The notes under the pieces are model-generated. The model saw only the letters and a list, made by a program, of their open reading frames with translations. It was not told the origin of the DNA and did no database searches. A program made the position numbers and the translations under genes. Shown piece by piece: positions 57,049 to 64,000 of a DNA stretch of 64,000 bases; position 1 is the first letter of the stretch; each line of letters opens with the position of its first letter. The DNA is taken from assembly GCA_038850275.1 (NCBI GenBank), contig JAWCLZ010000005.1, positions 29,171 to 93,170 of the forward strand, in the 5' to 3' direction. The stretch is from JAWCLZ01 sp038850275 (GTDB lineage: Archaea > Halobacteriota > JAWCLZ01).

Positions 57049-57960
57049 ATGCAAGAGCCAGATATAAGGGTTGAGATTGGAAGTCTATCTCTAAAAAATC
57101 CAACGATTTTAGCTGCTGGCATCTTAGGCACATCAGCAAGTTCATTGAATAGAATTGCAAGCTTAGGCGCTGGAGCCGTGGTAACCAAGTCAATAGGCTC
57201 AAAACCCAGAGAGGGATACCCCAATCCAGTGGTTGTTCAAACCGAATGCGGCTTGTTAAATGCAATGGGACTGCCCAATCCCTCTTATAAAGAATTCAAG
57301 TGGGAAATAAAGCGGGTTAAAAAAGAGGGAGTAACTGTAATTGCAAGTATATTTGGAAACAGCGTGGAGGAATTCATTGAAGTTGCAACTGGTATATGCA
57401 AGGCAAAGCCAAGTGCACTTGAGTTAAACCTAAGCTGCCCCCACGCTAAAGGCTATGGCGCTGATGTAGGCACAGATCCAGAGCTAGTTAGAAAAATAAC
57501 TAGATCAGTGAAAAAAGAAGTTGAAATACCAGTGTGGGTTAAATTAACTCCAAATGTCACAGATATAGTGGAAATTGGAAGAGCAGCTGAAAGAGGAGGA
57601 GCAGATGCAATTGTCGCCATAAATACTCTTAGAGGGATGGCAATTGATATAGAAAGCGGGTATCCAATTTTAAGCAATAAAATAGGTGGACTCTCGGGTA
57701 AGGGAATCAAGCCAATTGCAATTAGATGCGTCTATGAGTTATATGAAAATCTAGATATACCAATTATAGGCGTTGGTGGGATTTCAAACTGGAGAGATGC
57801 CATTGAATTTATAATGGCAGGTGCAATTGCAGTGCAAATTGGAACAGCAGTATATAGTGATTTAAATATTTTCCAGCAAATATGCAGTGGGATAAAGACT
57901 TATTTAAAAGAGAAAAAATGCACGCTTGAGGAAATAAGGGGAAAAGCCCACGAGGTGTAG
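57049..57960 (+). CDS. pyrD: Dihydroorotate dehydrogenase catalytic subunit (class 1B)
   Basis: PyrDB oxidises dihydroorotate to orotate with FMN. The 303-residue TIM barrel has GIGSLSLKNPTILAAGILG-like opening sequence, KSIGSKPREGYPNP, LSCPHAKGYGADVG with the catalytic Cys, and AINTLRGMAIDIES, then GGLSGKGIKPIAIR. AAAGGAG precedes the ATG. The electron-transfer subunit PyrK follows two bases later. Confidence 0.95.
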   Translation: MQEPDIRVEIGSLSLKNPTILAAGILGTSASSLNRIASLGAGAVVTKSIGSKPREGYPNPVVVQTECGLLNAMGLPNPSYKEFKWEIKRVKKEGVTVIASIFGNSVEEFIEVATGICKAKPSALELNLSCPHAKGYGADVGTDPELVRKITRSVKKEVEIPVWVKLTPNVTDIVEIGRAAERGGADAIVAINTLRGMAIDIESGYPILSNKIGGLSGKGIKPIAIRCVYELYENLDIPIIGVGGISNWRDAIEFIMAGAIAVQIGTAVYSDLNIFQQICSGIKTYLKEKKCTLEEIRGKAHEV

Positions 57961-57962
57961 TC

Positions 57963-58736
57963 TTGAAACCAATAAACGCTGAAATAGTTAAAGTTAAGGA
58001 TGAAGCGAGGAATATCAAGACTTTTTATTTCAACATTGACTTCACAAATTCGATACCTGGACAGTTTCTAATGATCTGGATTAGGGGGGTAGATGAAATA
58101 CCAATGAGTCTTTCATATTCCAATGCCATAACTGTGCAGAAAGTAGGTGAAGCAACAACAGCGCTTTTCAAATTAAAAAAGGGAGACTCAATTGGAATCC
58201 GCGGGCCATATGGCAATGGATTTAAAATCATAGGAAATAAAAATCTAATAATAGCTGGGGGAGTTGGAGCAGCTGCACTCGCATTACTAGCGGAGAAGAT
58301 GGCAGAGAAAAACATCGAGGTAACAACATTACTTGGAGCAAAAACCAAGAGCGAGTTGCTCTTCATAGAGCGCTTTGAGAAAGCAGGCAAGTTATTCATC
58401 GCTACTGATGATGGCACACTGGGATATAAAGGCTATGTAACGGAACTCATAAGGGAAACCGGGCTTGACTTTGACCAAATTTACATCTGCGGCCCAGAGT
58501 TAATGATGGCAAAGTTATTGAGAGAGCTTGAAAAAAACTCCAAAGCCTCAATTGCGCAATTCAGTTTGAGTCGCTATATTAAATGTGGAATTGGATTATG
58601 CGGTTCCTGCTGCATAGATCCAAGTGGATTGAGGGTATGCAGAGAGGGACCAGTTTTCAAAGGCGATAGCTTGATAAATAGTGAACTGGGCAAATATATG
58701 AGAAATAGCTCAGGTAAAAAGGTGAGGGTGAGATGA
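57963..58736 (+). CDS. pyrK: Dihydroorotate dehydrogenase electron-transfer subunit PyrK
   Basis: PyrK carries FAD and a [2Fe-2S] cluster and passes electrons from PyrD to NAD+. The 257-residue protein has FAD-binding IPGQFLMIWI and PMSLSY, the NAD site NLIIAGGVGAAALALLAEKM and the cluster cysteines CGIGLCGSCCIDPSG plus LRVC. The start is TTG after GAGGTG. Its stop overlaps the next gene in an ATGA arrangement. Confidence 0.93.
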   Translation: MKPINAEIVKVKDEARNIKTFYFNIDFTNSIPGQFLMIWIRGVDEIPMSLSYSNAITVQKVGEATTALFKLKKGDSIGIRGPYGNGFKIIGNKNLIIAGGVGAAALALLAEKMAEKNIEVTTLLGAKTKSELLFIERFEKAGKLFIATDDGTLGYKGYVTELIRETGLDFDQIYICGPELMMAKLLRELEKNSKASIAQFSLSRYIKCGIGLCGSCCIDPSGLRVCREGPVFKGDSLINSELGKYMRNSSGKKVRVR

Positions 58737-59482
58737 TAGGTAGATTTCTATATCGCGGGAGGGAATTCTACGGCAGAATAGAGGGTGAAAAAGTGATAGG
58801 CGAGCGAGATGGAAGAGAATACACGTTGAGAGAGTTAAAGATATTACCCCCAGTTATCCCTACTAAAATAATATGCATAGGACTAAACTATCTAGACCAC
58901 GCCCGCGAGTTGAAGATGGAAGTGCCAGATGAGCCCATAATCTTCCTCAAGCCTCCAACCTCGGTAATAGCCCACGAGGAATACATTATTTACCCTAAAA
59001 ACTGTAGGCAGTTGGATTATGAAGCTGAACTCGCAGTGGTAATTGGAAAGCGCTGTAAAAATGTGAAGAAACATAGAGCCAATGAAGTAATCCTAGGCTA
59101 CACTTGCTTCAACGATGTAACTGCTCGCGATTTGCAGAAGAAGGATGGACAGTGGACGCGCTCAAAGAGCTATGATACCTTTGCGCCTCTGGGTCCTTTT
59201 CTCGCTGAGAGCATTGAGGATGGCATAGATCCAAGCAATCTAAGAATAATGAGCCGGCTTAATGGTAAAATAAAGCAAGACTCAAATACCTCGAATTTTA
59301 TATTCGACATTCCAACTTTAATTGAATTCATCTCCCACATAATGACGCTTGAAAGTGGAGATGTAATAGCAACAGGCACGCCCTATGGGGTTGGCCCAAT
59401 GAACCCAGGTGATACTATAGAAATAGAGATTGAAAAAATAGGAGTACTAAGGAATAAAGTAATAAGCGAATTTAGAAATTGA
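58733..59482 (+). CDS. Fumarylacetoacetate hydrolase-family protein
   Basis: The 249-residue protein has the FAH metal and catalytic motifs: KIICIGLNYLDHARELKMEV, IIFLKPPTSVIAHEEYI, LDYEAELAVVIGK, GYTCFNDVTARDLQKKDGQW and KSYDTFAPLGPFL. It should act on a 2-keto acid or ring-cleavage-type substrate, or as an acylpyruvase. It is translationally coupled to pyrK, but a pyrimidine-related role is not established. Confidence 0.9.
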   Translation: MIGRFLYRGREFYGRIEGEKVIGERDGREYTLRELKILPPVIPTKIICIGLNYLDHARELKMEVPDEPIIFLKPPTSVIAHEEYIIYPKNCRQLDYEAELAVVIGKRCKNVKKHRANEVILGYTCFNDVTARDLQKKDGQWTRSKSYDTFAPLGPFLAESIEDGIDPSNLRIMSRLNGKIKQDSNTSNFIFDIPTLIEFISHIMTLESGDVIATGTPYGVGPMNPGDTIEIEIEKIGVLRNKVISEFRN

Positions 59483-59604
59483 ATTAATATTATGCATAAT
59501 CGCAAGCACTTTTGATGTTTACAAACTTTCCCCTTATTTAAATGAAAATAAAGATTTATCAACCAATAATGCAACAAAAATAACATTAAAATAAGGTGAT
59601 TCTC

Positions 59605-59982
59605 GTGAAGCATACGAAGCAAAAACTTGGATTGCTAAGGGATAAAATCGTGGTTGCGAAATACCATATTGACTTAGGCTATAGCTTAATGGGCTATATA
59701 AACTTCATATTACTCGTTATAACCGCAAGCTCGCATATAATTCCATTTCTCGAGAAATTTGGCTTGAAATTCGATGTAATTCAACTAGTTATAATAGCCA
59801 TCCCATCTATGTTCATCTTAGTCTGGCTAGTAGGAGTAATATTAGATAGAGTGGTAAAGCTACCTCAAACTTCTGCAAAGGAAGGTGAACTTAGAAGTCC
59901 ATTTGTCAGCGAGGTAAGAGCATTCATAGCGAGGACAGATGAAAGACTAGCGAGAATGGAGAGAGAAATGAAAAGGGAATGA
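59605..59982 (+). CDS. Membrane protein with coiled-coil tail
   Basis: The start is the GTG at 59605, placed 5-6 bases after AAGGTGAT (a GTG at 59596 would lie inside that motif). The 125-residue protein has two membrane segments (INFILLVITASSHIIPF and VIQLVIIAIPSMFILVWLVGV) and a charged C-terminal helix (RTDERLARMEREMKRE). Function unknown. It is separated from the FAH gene by about 120 bases. Confidence 0.6.
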   Translation: MKHTKQKLGLLRDKIVVAKYHIDLGYSLMGYINFILLVITASSHIIPFLEKFGLKFDVIQLVIIAIPSMFILVWLVGVILDRVVKLPQTSAKEGELRSPFVSEVRAFIARTDERLARMEREMKRE

Positions 59983-60038
59983 TTTATTTATCTTTCATTT
60001 TTATTTTCAATTTTTCATATATTTAAATGGCTCTTCGC

Positions 60039-60464
60039 TTATTTGAAAATCATTTTAATCAATTTCTCACAAGATTCAAATACTTCCCTTGCACAAGCAA
60101 TGGCATTCTCTCCATCTCCTCTATCGAAAATCTTAGAAGCAGGTTTGAACTCAACTTCATAGCCATACATCGCAAGCCCTCGCTTTTTACTTAGATCCCT
60201 TGATATCTCCATGAATCTTGGAATTTTAACTGAAAACCACTCAGGGAATTTATCGCCAACCACCTCAAGAGCCTTGCTTACATCATGCTCCCTTGGATAT
60301 TCTACCCCTATGCTTCTCAATGCAGCTTTCAAGCTTAATTCAACGCATTCCTGCGCTCTCCTAACCGCTACAGGGTAATCGCCATCTTCAAATGCAGATA
60401 TACATTCTTTAAGAAACCTTCCAGCTCTTTTTATATAATCCAAAGCCATTAATCTAGTATTCAT
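60039..60464 (-). CDS. HEPN-domain protein of a HEPN/MNT pair
   Basis: The 141-residue protein has the HEPN helical pattern: YIKRAGRFLKECISAFEDGD and VAVRRAQECVELSLKAALR, with EHDVSKALE. The catalytic motif of toxin HEPN proteins is R-x4-H-x-Y. Here the matching RGLAMYGY reads R-x4-Y-x-Y, so the His is replaced. It is coupled by a 4-base overlap to the MNT partner directly upstream. It could still be a non-RNase or regulatory HEPN. Confidence 0.85.
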   Translation of the reverse strand: MNTRLMALDYIKRAGRFLKECISAFEDGDYPVAVRRAQECVELSLKAALRSIGVEYPREHDVSKALEVVGDKFPEWFSVKIPRFMEISRDLSKKRGLAMYGYEVEFKPASKIFDRGDGENAIACAREVFESCEKLIKMIFK

Positions 60465-60970
60465 AGCTCGAGTTCCTCTCCAAGCCTCAAATCAGGCTTT
60501 AAAATCCAGAACCAAGAATCACCAGTTTCTATCCTCCTAGCTCCAAGTTCTCTTAAGCGACTCCTGAGTTTTTCAAGCTCCTCATTTAAAATACCTGAAT
60601 CGTGTAATATTATTACCTCAACTGTTAAATCAAGAAGTAAAGGTGGGTGTTTCTTGAGTTCCTCAGGTGTTAATATATACTCTTGAATACTTGGACTGTA
60701 AATAAAGGCTTCTTTAAATTTCTGATACTCCTCGGTTCCCCTAAGCTCTATATATATATTTTTCAGCAAATCAATTCTCTTGCCAAAGGAGAGATCATCT
60801 ATTCCCTCTAGGATAAGCAAAATATCTATATCACTCTCAGGAAATTTCGCTACTCCTCTTGCTAGAGAACCAAAAACCGCGGCTGCTAGTAGTCTATCGC
60901 CAAATTGATTTCTAGCGATCTTAATATACCTCTCCACTAGCTTTATAGCTAAATTTGATTCATTAGACAT
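60461..60970 (-). CDS. Minimal nucleotidyltransferase (MNT) of a HEPN/MNT pair
   Basis: The start is the ATG at 60970; the TTG at 60994 is less likely. The 169-residue protein has the nucleotidyltransferase motif AVFGSLARGVAKFPESDIDI, with the GS dyad and the D-x-D metal ligands. Paired with HEPN it usually acts as the antitoxin, in some systems by AMPylating the HEPN tyrosine. The first gene of this two-gene unit. Confidence 0.88.
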   Translation of the reverse strand: MSNESNLAIKLVERYIKIARNQFGDRLLAAAVFGSLARGVAKFPESDIDILLILEGIDDLSFGKRIDLLKNIYIELRGTEEYQKFKEAFIYSPSIQEYILTPEELKKHPPLLLDLTVEVIILHDSGILNEELEKLRSRLRELGARRIETGDSWFWILKPDLRLGEELEL

Positions 60971-61058
60971 CGATGCTATATATTTTAACTTCAATTATAA
61001 GATAATGCTGCTTAAGGCAGATAGCTATTTATATCCATATTTAAAATGAATTTGAGGA

Positions 61059-62351
61059 ATGAAAATATCAATCATAGGCACAGGCTATGTTGGCTTGGTA
61101 ACAGCGGTTTGCCTCGCTGAATTAGGCAATGAAGTAATCTGCTTAGATGTAGATGAAAAAAAAGTGGAGATGATAAACCAAGCTAAGCCACCAATTTACG
61201 AAGTGGGATTGAAAGAACTACTTGAGAAGCACGTTGGTAAGAACTTACATGCAACTACGAGCTATGCATTTGCCTTAACTAACTCAGGAATTTCATTCAT
61301 CTGCATTGGAACCCCTCAGACTCAAACTGGGGGGATAGATTTAACTTTGATTAAAGAAGCCAGCGTTAACATAGGCAAAGCATTGAAGCAAAAGAAAGAT
61401 TATCACATAATCGTTATGAAAAGCACAGTTTTACCCCTCACCTCTGAGGAAATAGTGATACCATTAATTGAGAAGCACTCCTTTAAAGAGGTGAGTAAGC
61501 ACTTTGGCTATGCGGTGAATCCAGAGTTTTTGAGGGAGGGTAGAGCTATAAATGACTTCATGAATCCAGATAAAATTGTAATTGGCACTATGGATGAGAA
61601 AACCAAGAGAGAGGTGACAAAGCTCTATGAGAACTTTAAATGCCCTATTATAAATACAGATCTTAAGACTGCTGAGATGATTAAATATGCAAATAACGCT
61701 TTCCTCGCTACAAAAATTTCATTTTCAAATGAAATTGGAAATATATGCAAGCAACTTGATATAGATACCTATGAGGTAATGAGAGCAATTGGCTATGACT
61801 ATAGAATAAACCCCTATTTTTTAAACGCAGGATTGGGTTACGGTGGCTCATGTTTACCTAAAGATTTAAATGCACTTATTAACAAGGCTAGAGAAATTGG
61901 ATATGAACCAAGATTACTAGAGGCAGTTTCTAAGATAAATGAAGAGCAGCCTCTTAGAATGATTAATTTATTGGAGAGGAAACTAGAGATCAAGAACAGA
62001 AAAATTGCTATACTTGGACTTGCTTTTAAAAATGACACTGATGATATTAGAGAATCAAGAGCAATACCTATAATAAAAATGCTCATAGAGAGGGGAGCGA
62101 GGATCTCAGCCTATGACCCGCGTGCCAATGAAAACATGCGAAAGTTATATCCAGATATAGAGTACTGCAATTCAGCTAGAGATGCGCTTAAAGGAGCTGA
62201 AGCTTGTTTGATATTAACTGAGTGGGAGGAATTCTCAAGATTGGATGAAGAATTTGAGGTAATGAAGAATAAATTAGTGATAGATGGCAGGCGCATATTA
62301 AATCCAAGGAATTTAAAAATAAAAATAGAATATGAAGGACTATGCTGGTGA
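61059..62351 (+). CDS. UDP-glucose/UDP-sugar 6-dehydrogenase
   Basis: The enzyme oxidises a UDP-sugar at C6 to its uronate with two NAD+. The 430-residue protein has the Rossmann motif ISIIGTGYVGLVTAVCLAEL, CIGTPQTQTGGIDL, the NPEFLREGRAINDF motif, YANNAFLATKISFSNEI, the catalytic Cys in GYGGSCLPKDLNAL and LAFKNDTDDIRESRA. UDP-glucose or UDP-GlcNAc/ManNAc are both possible. Two nucleotide-sugar genes follow. Confidence 0.93.
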   Translation: MKISIIGTGYVGLVTAVCLAELGNEVICLDVDEKKVEMINQAKPPIYEVGLKELLEKHVGKNLHATTSYAFALTNSGISFICIGTPQTQTGGIDLTLIKEASVNIGKALKQKKDYHIIVMKSTVLPLTSEEIVIPLIEKHSFKEVSKHFGYAVNPEFLREGRAINDFMNPDKIVIGTMDEKTKREVTKLYENFKCPIINTDLKTAEMIKYANNAFLATKISFSNEIGNICKQLDIDTYEVMRAIGYDYRINPYFLNAGLGYGGSCLPKDLNALINKAREIGYEPRLLEAVSKINEEQPLRMINLLERKLEIKNRKIAILGLAFKNDTDDIRESRAIPIIKMLIERGARISAYDPRANENMRKLYPDIEYCNSARDALKGAEACLILTEWEEFSRLDEEFEVMKNKLVIDGRRILNPRNLKIKIEYEGLCW

Positions 62352-62367
62352 TTAAAAAGAGGCAATT

Positions 62368-63375
62368 ATGAAGGTGATAATACCAGCTGCAGGCGCTGGC
62401 AAGCGATTGCATCCTCATACTTATACCAAACCTAAGCCAATGGTAAGCGTGGCTGGCAAGCCAATAATAGGCCATATTTTAGATAGAATGATTGACTTAA
62501 ATCCAGAAGAGGTAATAGTTGTAGTGGGCTATATGAAAGAGAAGTTAATTGAATATATAAATTCACACTACTCCCCCTTTTTCAAAAAAATTTCATTTGC
62601 AATTCAAGAAGAACAACTTGGACTTGGGCATGCTATTTATGTGGCCAAGGATTTTATTGGAGCTAGCGAGGTAATGATAGCCCTTGGAGATATGATATTC
62701 AAAGCAGGCTATATTGAGTTTAAAGATCAATATTTATCGCTTCAACCTTGCGATGGAGCAATTGGAGTTAAGAAGATAGATGATCCAAGGAACTATGGCA
62801 TAGTAACTTTGAATAAAAATGGAGAGATTAAAGAGCTCGTGGAGAAACCTAAGTACTCTAAATCAAAGCTTGGCATAGCTGGGGTTTACTTCATAAAGAA
62901 TACCACGCAGCTCTTCAAAGCACTAGAGGACATTATTAAGAATAGAAATAATAGAAATAAAAAAGAGATTCAACTTACAGATGCACTTCAGCTAATGGTT
63001 GAAGAAGGCGCAAAGCTACGAGCCTTTAAAGTGCACAATTGGTATGACTGCGGGAGGGCAGAAGCACTATTGGAAGCGAATCGTGTGCTACTTGGGGAAA
63101 TGCCAATCTTTAATTATGATTTTAAAAATTCAGCGATAATAAAACCAGTGGCAATCGCGAGTGATGTGAAAATAGAGAACTCAGTTATAGGCCCCTATGC
63201 CTCGATTTCAGAAGGATGCGTGATAGAGAACTCAATAATTGCGAATAGCATCATTGGTGCAAATACAAAGATAGCGAATATGTATCTAAATGCCTCAATT
63301 ATTGGAGACAATGTGAAGTTAATTGGAAAAGTAAATTCCCTTAACATAGGTGATTCCTCAAGCATAGAATTTTAA
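62368..63375 (+). CDS. Sugar-1-phosphate nucleotidyltransferase with C-terminal beta-helix
   Basis: The 335-residue protein has the nucleotidyltransferase loop IIPAAGAGKRLHPHTYTKPK, PMVSVAGKPIIGH, LGLGHAIYVAKDF, and ALGDMIF. Its C-terminal about 90 residues carry left-handed beta-helix repeats (KIENSVIGPYASISEGCVIE, NSIIANSIIGANTKI). It should make UDP- or dTDP-sugar from a sugar 1-phosphate. It lies between the dehydrogenase and the epimerase/decarboxylase gene. Confidence 0.9.
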   Translation: MKVIIPAAGAGKRLHPHTYTKPKPMVSVAGKPIIGHILDRMIDLNPEEVIVVVGYMKEKLIEYINSHYSPFFKKISFAIQEEQLGLGHAIYVAKDFIGASEVMIALGDMIFKAGYIEFKDQYLSLQPCDGAIGVKKIDDPRNYGIVTLNKNGEIKELVEKPKYSKSKLGIAGVYFIKNTTQLFKALEDIIKNRNNRNKKEIQLTDALQLMVEEGAKLRAFKVHNWYDCGRAEALLEANRVLLGEMPIFNYDFKNSAIIKPVAIASDVKIENSVIGPYASISEGCVIENSIIANSIIGANTKIANMYLNASIIGDNVKLIGKVNSLNIGDSSSIEF

Positions 63376-63390
63376 GAGCTGCGAAGGTGA

Positions 63391-64000
63391 ATGAAAATTG
63401 AGAGAAGTTTAGTTACAGGTGGCGCTGGATTCATAGGTTCTCATCTCTGTGAATATCTACTAGAAAGAGGGCAAGAGGTAATATGCATAGATAACTTAAG
63501 CACTGGGAGTAAAGCCAATGTAGCACATCTAATTCGAAGTAAAAGATTCAAATTCTTAAAAAAAGATGTTACTAATAAAATTAAAATTATAGGCAAGCTT
63601 GATTATATCTATCACCTTGCAAGTCCAGCTTCACCTGTGGATTATCAAAAACTAGCAATTGAAACATTACTTGTAAATTCACTTGGCACGAGAAATACTC
63701 TGGAATTAGCGAGGGAGAAAAAAGCCAGATATTTACTAGCTAGTAGCTCAGAGGTATATGGCGATCCCCGAGTTCACCCTCAACACGAGGAATACTGGGG
63801 CAATGTAAATCCAATTGGAGCTAGGTCTTGCTACGACGAGGCTAAGCGCTTTGCAGAAGCACTAACAATGGCATATCATCGCAAGTATAACTTAGACATT
63901 AGAATAGCAAGGATCTTCAATACCTATGGGCCTCGCATGAGACTTGAAGATGGGAGAGCAGTGCCAAACTTCATAGCCCAAGCGATAGCCAACAAACCAT
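63391..64000 (+). CDS. NAD-dependent epimerase/decarboxylase, UDP-glucuronate decarboxylase-like, truncated
   Basis: An open frame from ATG 63391 runs off the right edge (203 codons seen). It shows the Rossmann motif TGGAGFIGSHLCEYLL, IYHLASPASPVDYQ, LASSSEVYGDPRVHPQ, SCYDEAKRFAEAL with the YxxxK pair, and RIFNTYGPRM. The ASPASPxDYQ stretch and the dehydrogenase two genes upstream fit UDP-glucuronate decarboxylase making UDP-xylose. GGTGA lies just before the ATG. Confidence 0.85.
   Translation, partial: MKIERSLVTGGAGFIGSHLCEYLLERGQEVICIDNLSTGSKANVAHLIRSKRFKFLKKDVTNKIKIIGKLDYIYHLASPASPVDYQKLAIETLLVNSLGTRNTLELAREKKARYLLASSSEVYGDPRVHPQHEEYWGNVNPIGARSCYDEAKRFAEALTMAYHRKYNLDIRIARIFNTYGPRMRLEDGRAVPNFIAQAIANKP

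Noticed and set aside
1..64000. CRISPR arrays, insertion sequences, prophage or integrated plasmid
   Set aside because: No regularly spaced repeats, transposase, integrase or terminal inverted repeats were seen, and gene content is chromosomal throughout.

Overview
This is a moderately AT-rich archaeal chromosome segment from a strictly anaerobic, euryarchaeal-type organism. The archaeal signature genes are RtcB and archease, an archaeal leucyl-tRNA synthetase, the exosome/RNase P/proteasome superoperon, fibrillarin with Nop5, RPA with its partner, a digeranylgeranylglyceryl phosphate synthase-like prenyltransferase, RpoP, and ribosomal proteins eL15 and eL43. A euryarchaeal relative of Archaeoglobi or methanogens is the best guess. 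It rests on an IscS without its PLP lysine (as in Archaeoglobus), an FwdF-like polyferredoxin, DUF2119- and DUF2551-type proteins and the RPA pair, but the genus cannot be named. A run of ten N inside one gene and several frameshifts show a draft, probably metagenomic, assembly.

Layout. 1-1.2 kb: a membrane/coiled-coil pair, truncated at the left edge. 1.4-3.5 kb: archease and RtcB (tRNA splicing). 3.6-8.4 kb: polyferredoxin, leuS, a methyltransferase. 8.4-14.3 kb, minus strand: two KaiC-like proteins (one fused to a small GTPase), stomatin, NfeD, and the cobalamin genes cobS and cobY with an HD hydrolase. 14.4-18.7 kb: radical SAM protein, DUF2551, cis-prenyltransferase, an intron-containing tRNA-Thr, and small proteins. 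18.7-29.3 kb: a secreted phosphatase-like protein, UbiA prenyltransferase, an AhbA/B-like protein, UPF0173, DUF1989, a glycosylase-like Cys protein, RPA, methylmalonyl-CoA epimerase, PdxS. 29.4-35.8 kb: a minus-strand operon from eL15 through RNase P, proteasome, SBDS and exosome to eL43 and RpoP.

35.9-47.8 kb: isopropylmalate isomerase, a FlK-like thioesterase, radical SAM protein, ThiC, and an oxygen-defence operon (rubrerythrin, FprA, ferritin, rubredoxin-like). 47.9-54.1 kb: about nineteen co-directional minus-strand genes for redox, persulfide and Fe-S metabolism, many below 60 residues (HSP20, flavodoxin, ferredoxins, IscU, lysine-less IscS, desulforedoxin, DsrE, TusA, ferredoxin-thioredoxin reductase, glutaredoxins, zinc ribbons). 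A TrmB-V4R regulator faces away from it. 54.1-64 kb: regulator, fibrillarin/Nop5, PyrD/PyrK with a FAH-family protein, a HEPN/MNT pair, and nucleotide-sugar genes running off the right edge.

The most interesting feature is the 47.9-54.1 kb cluster. It pairs an IscS that should not be able to desulfurate cysteine with several persulfide carriers and a set of very small cysteine proteins. I see no CRISPR array, prophage or insertion sequence.
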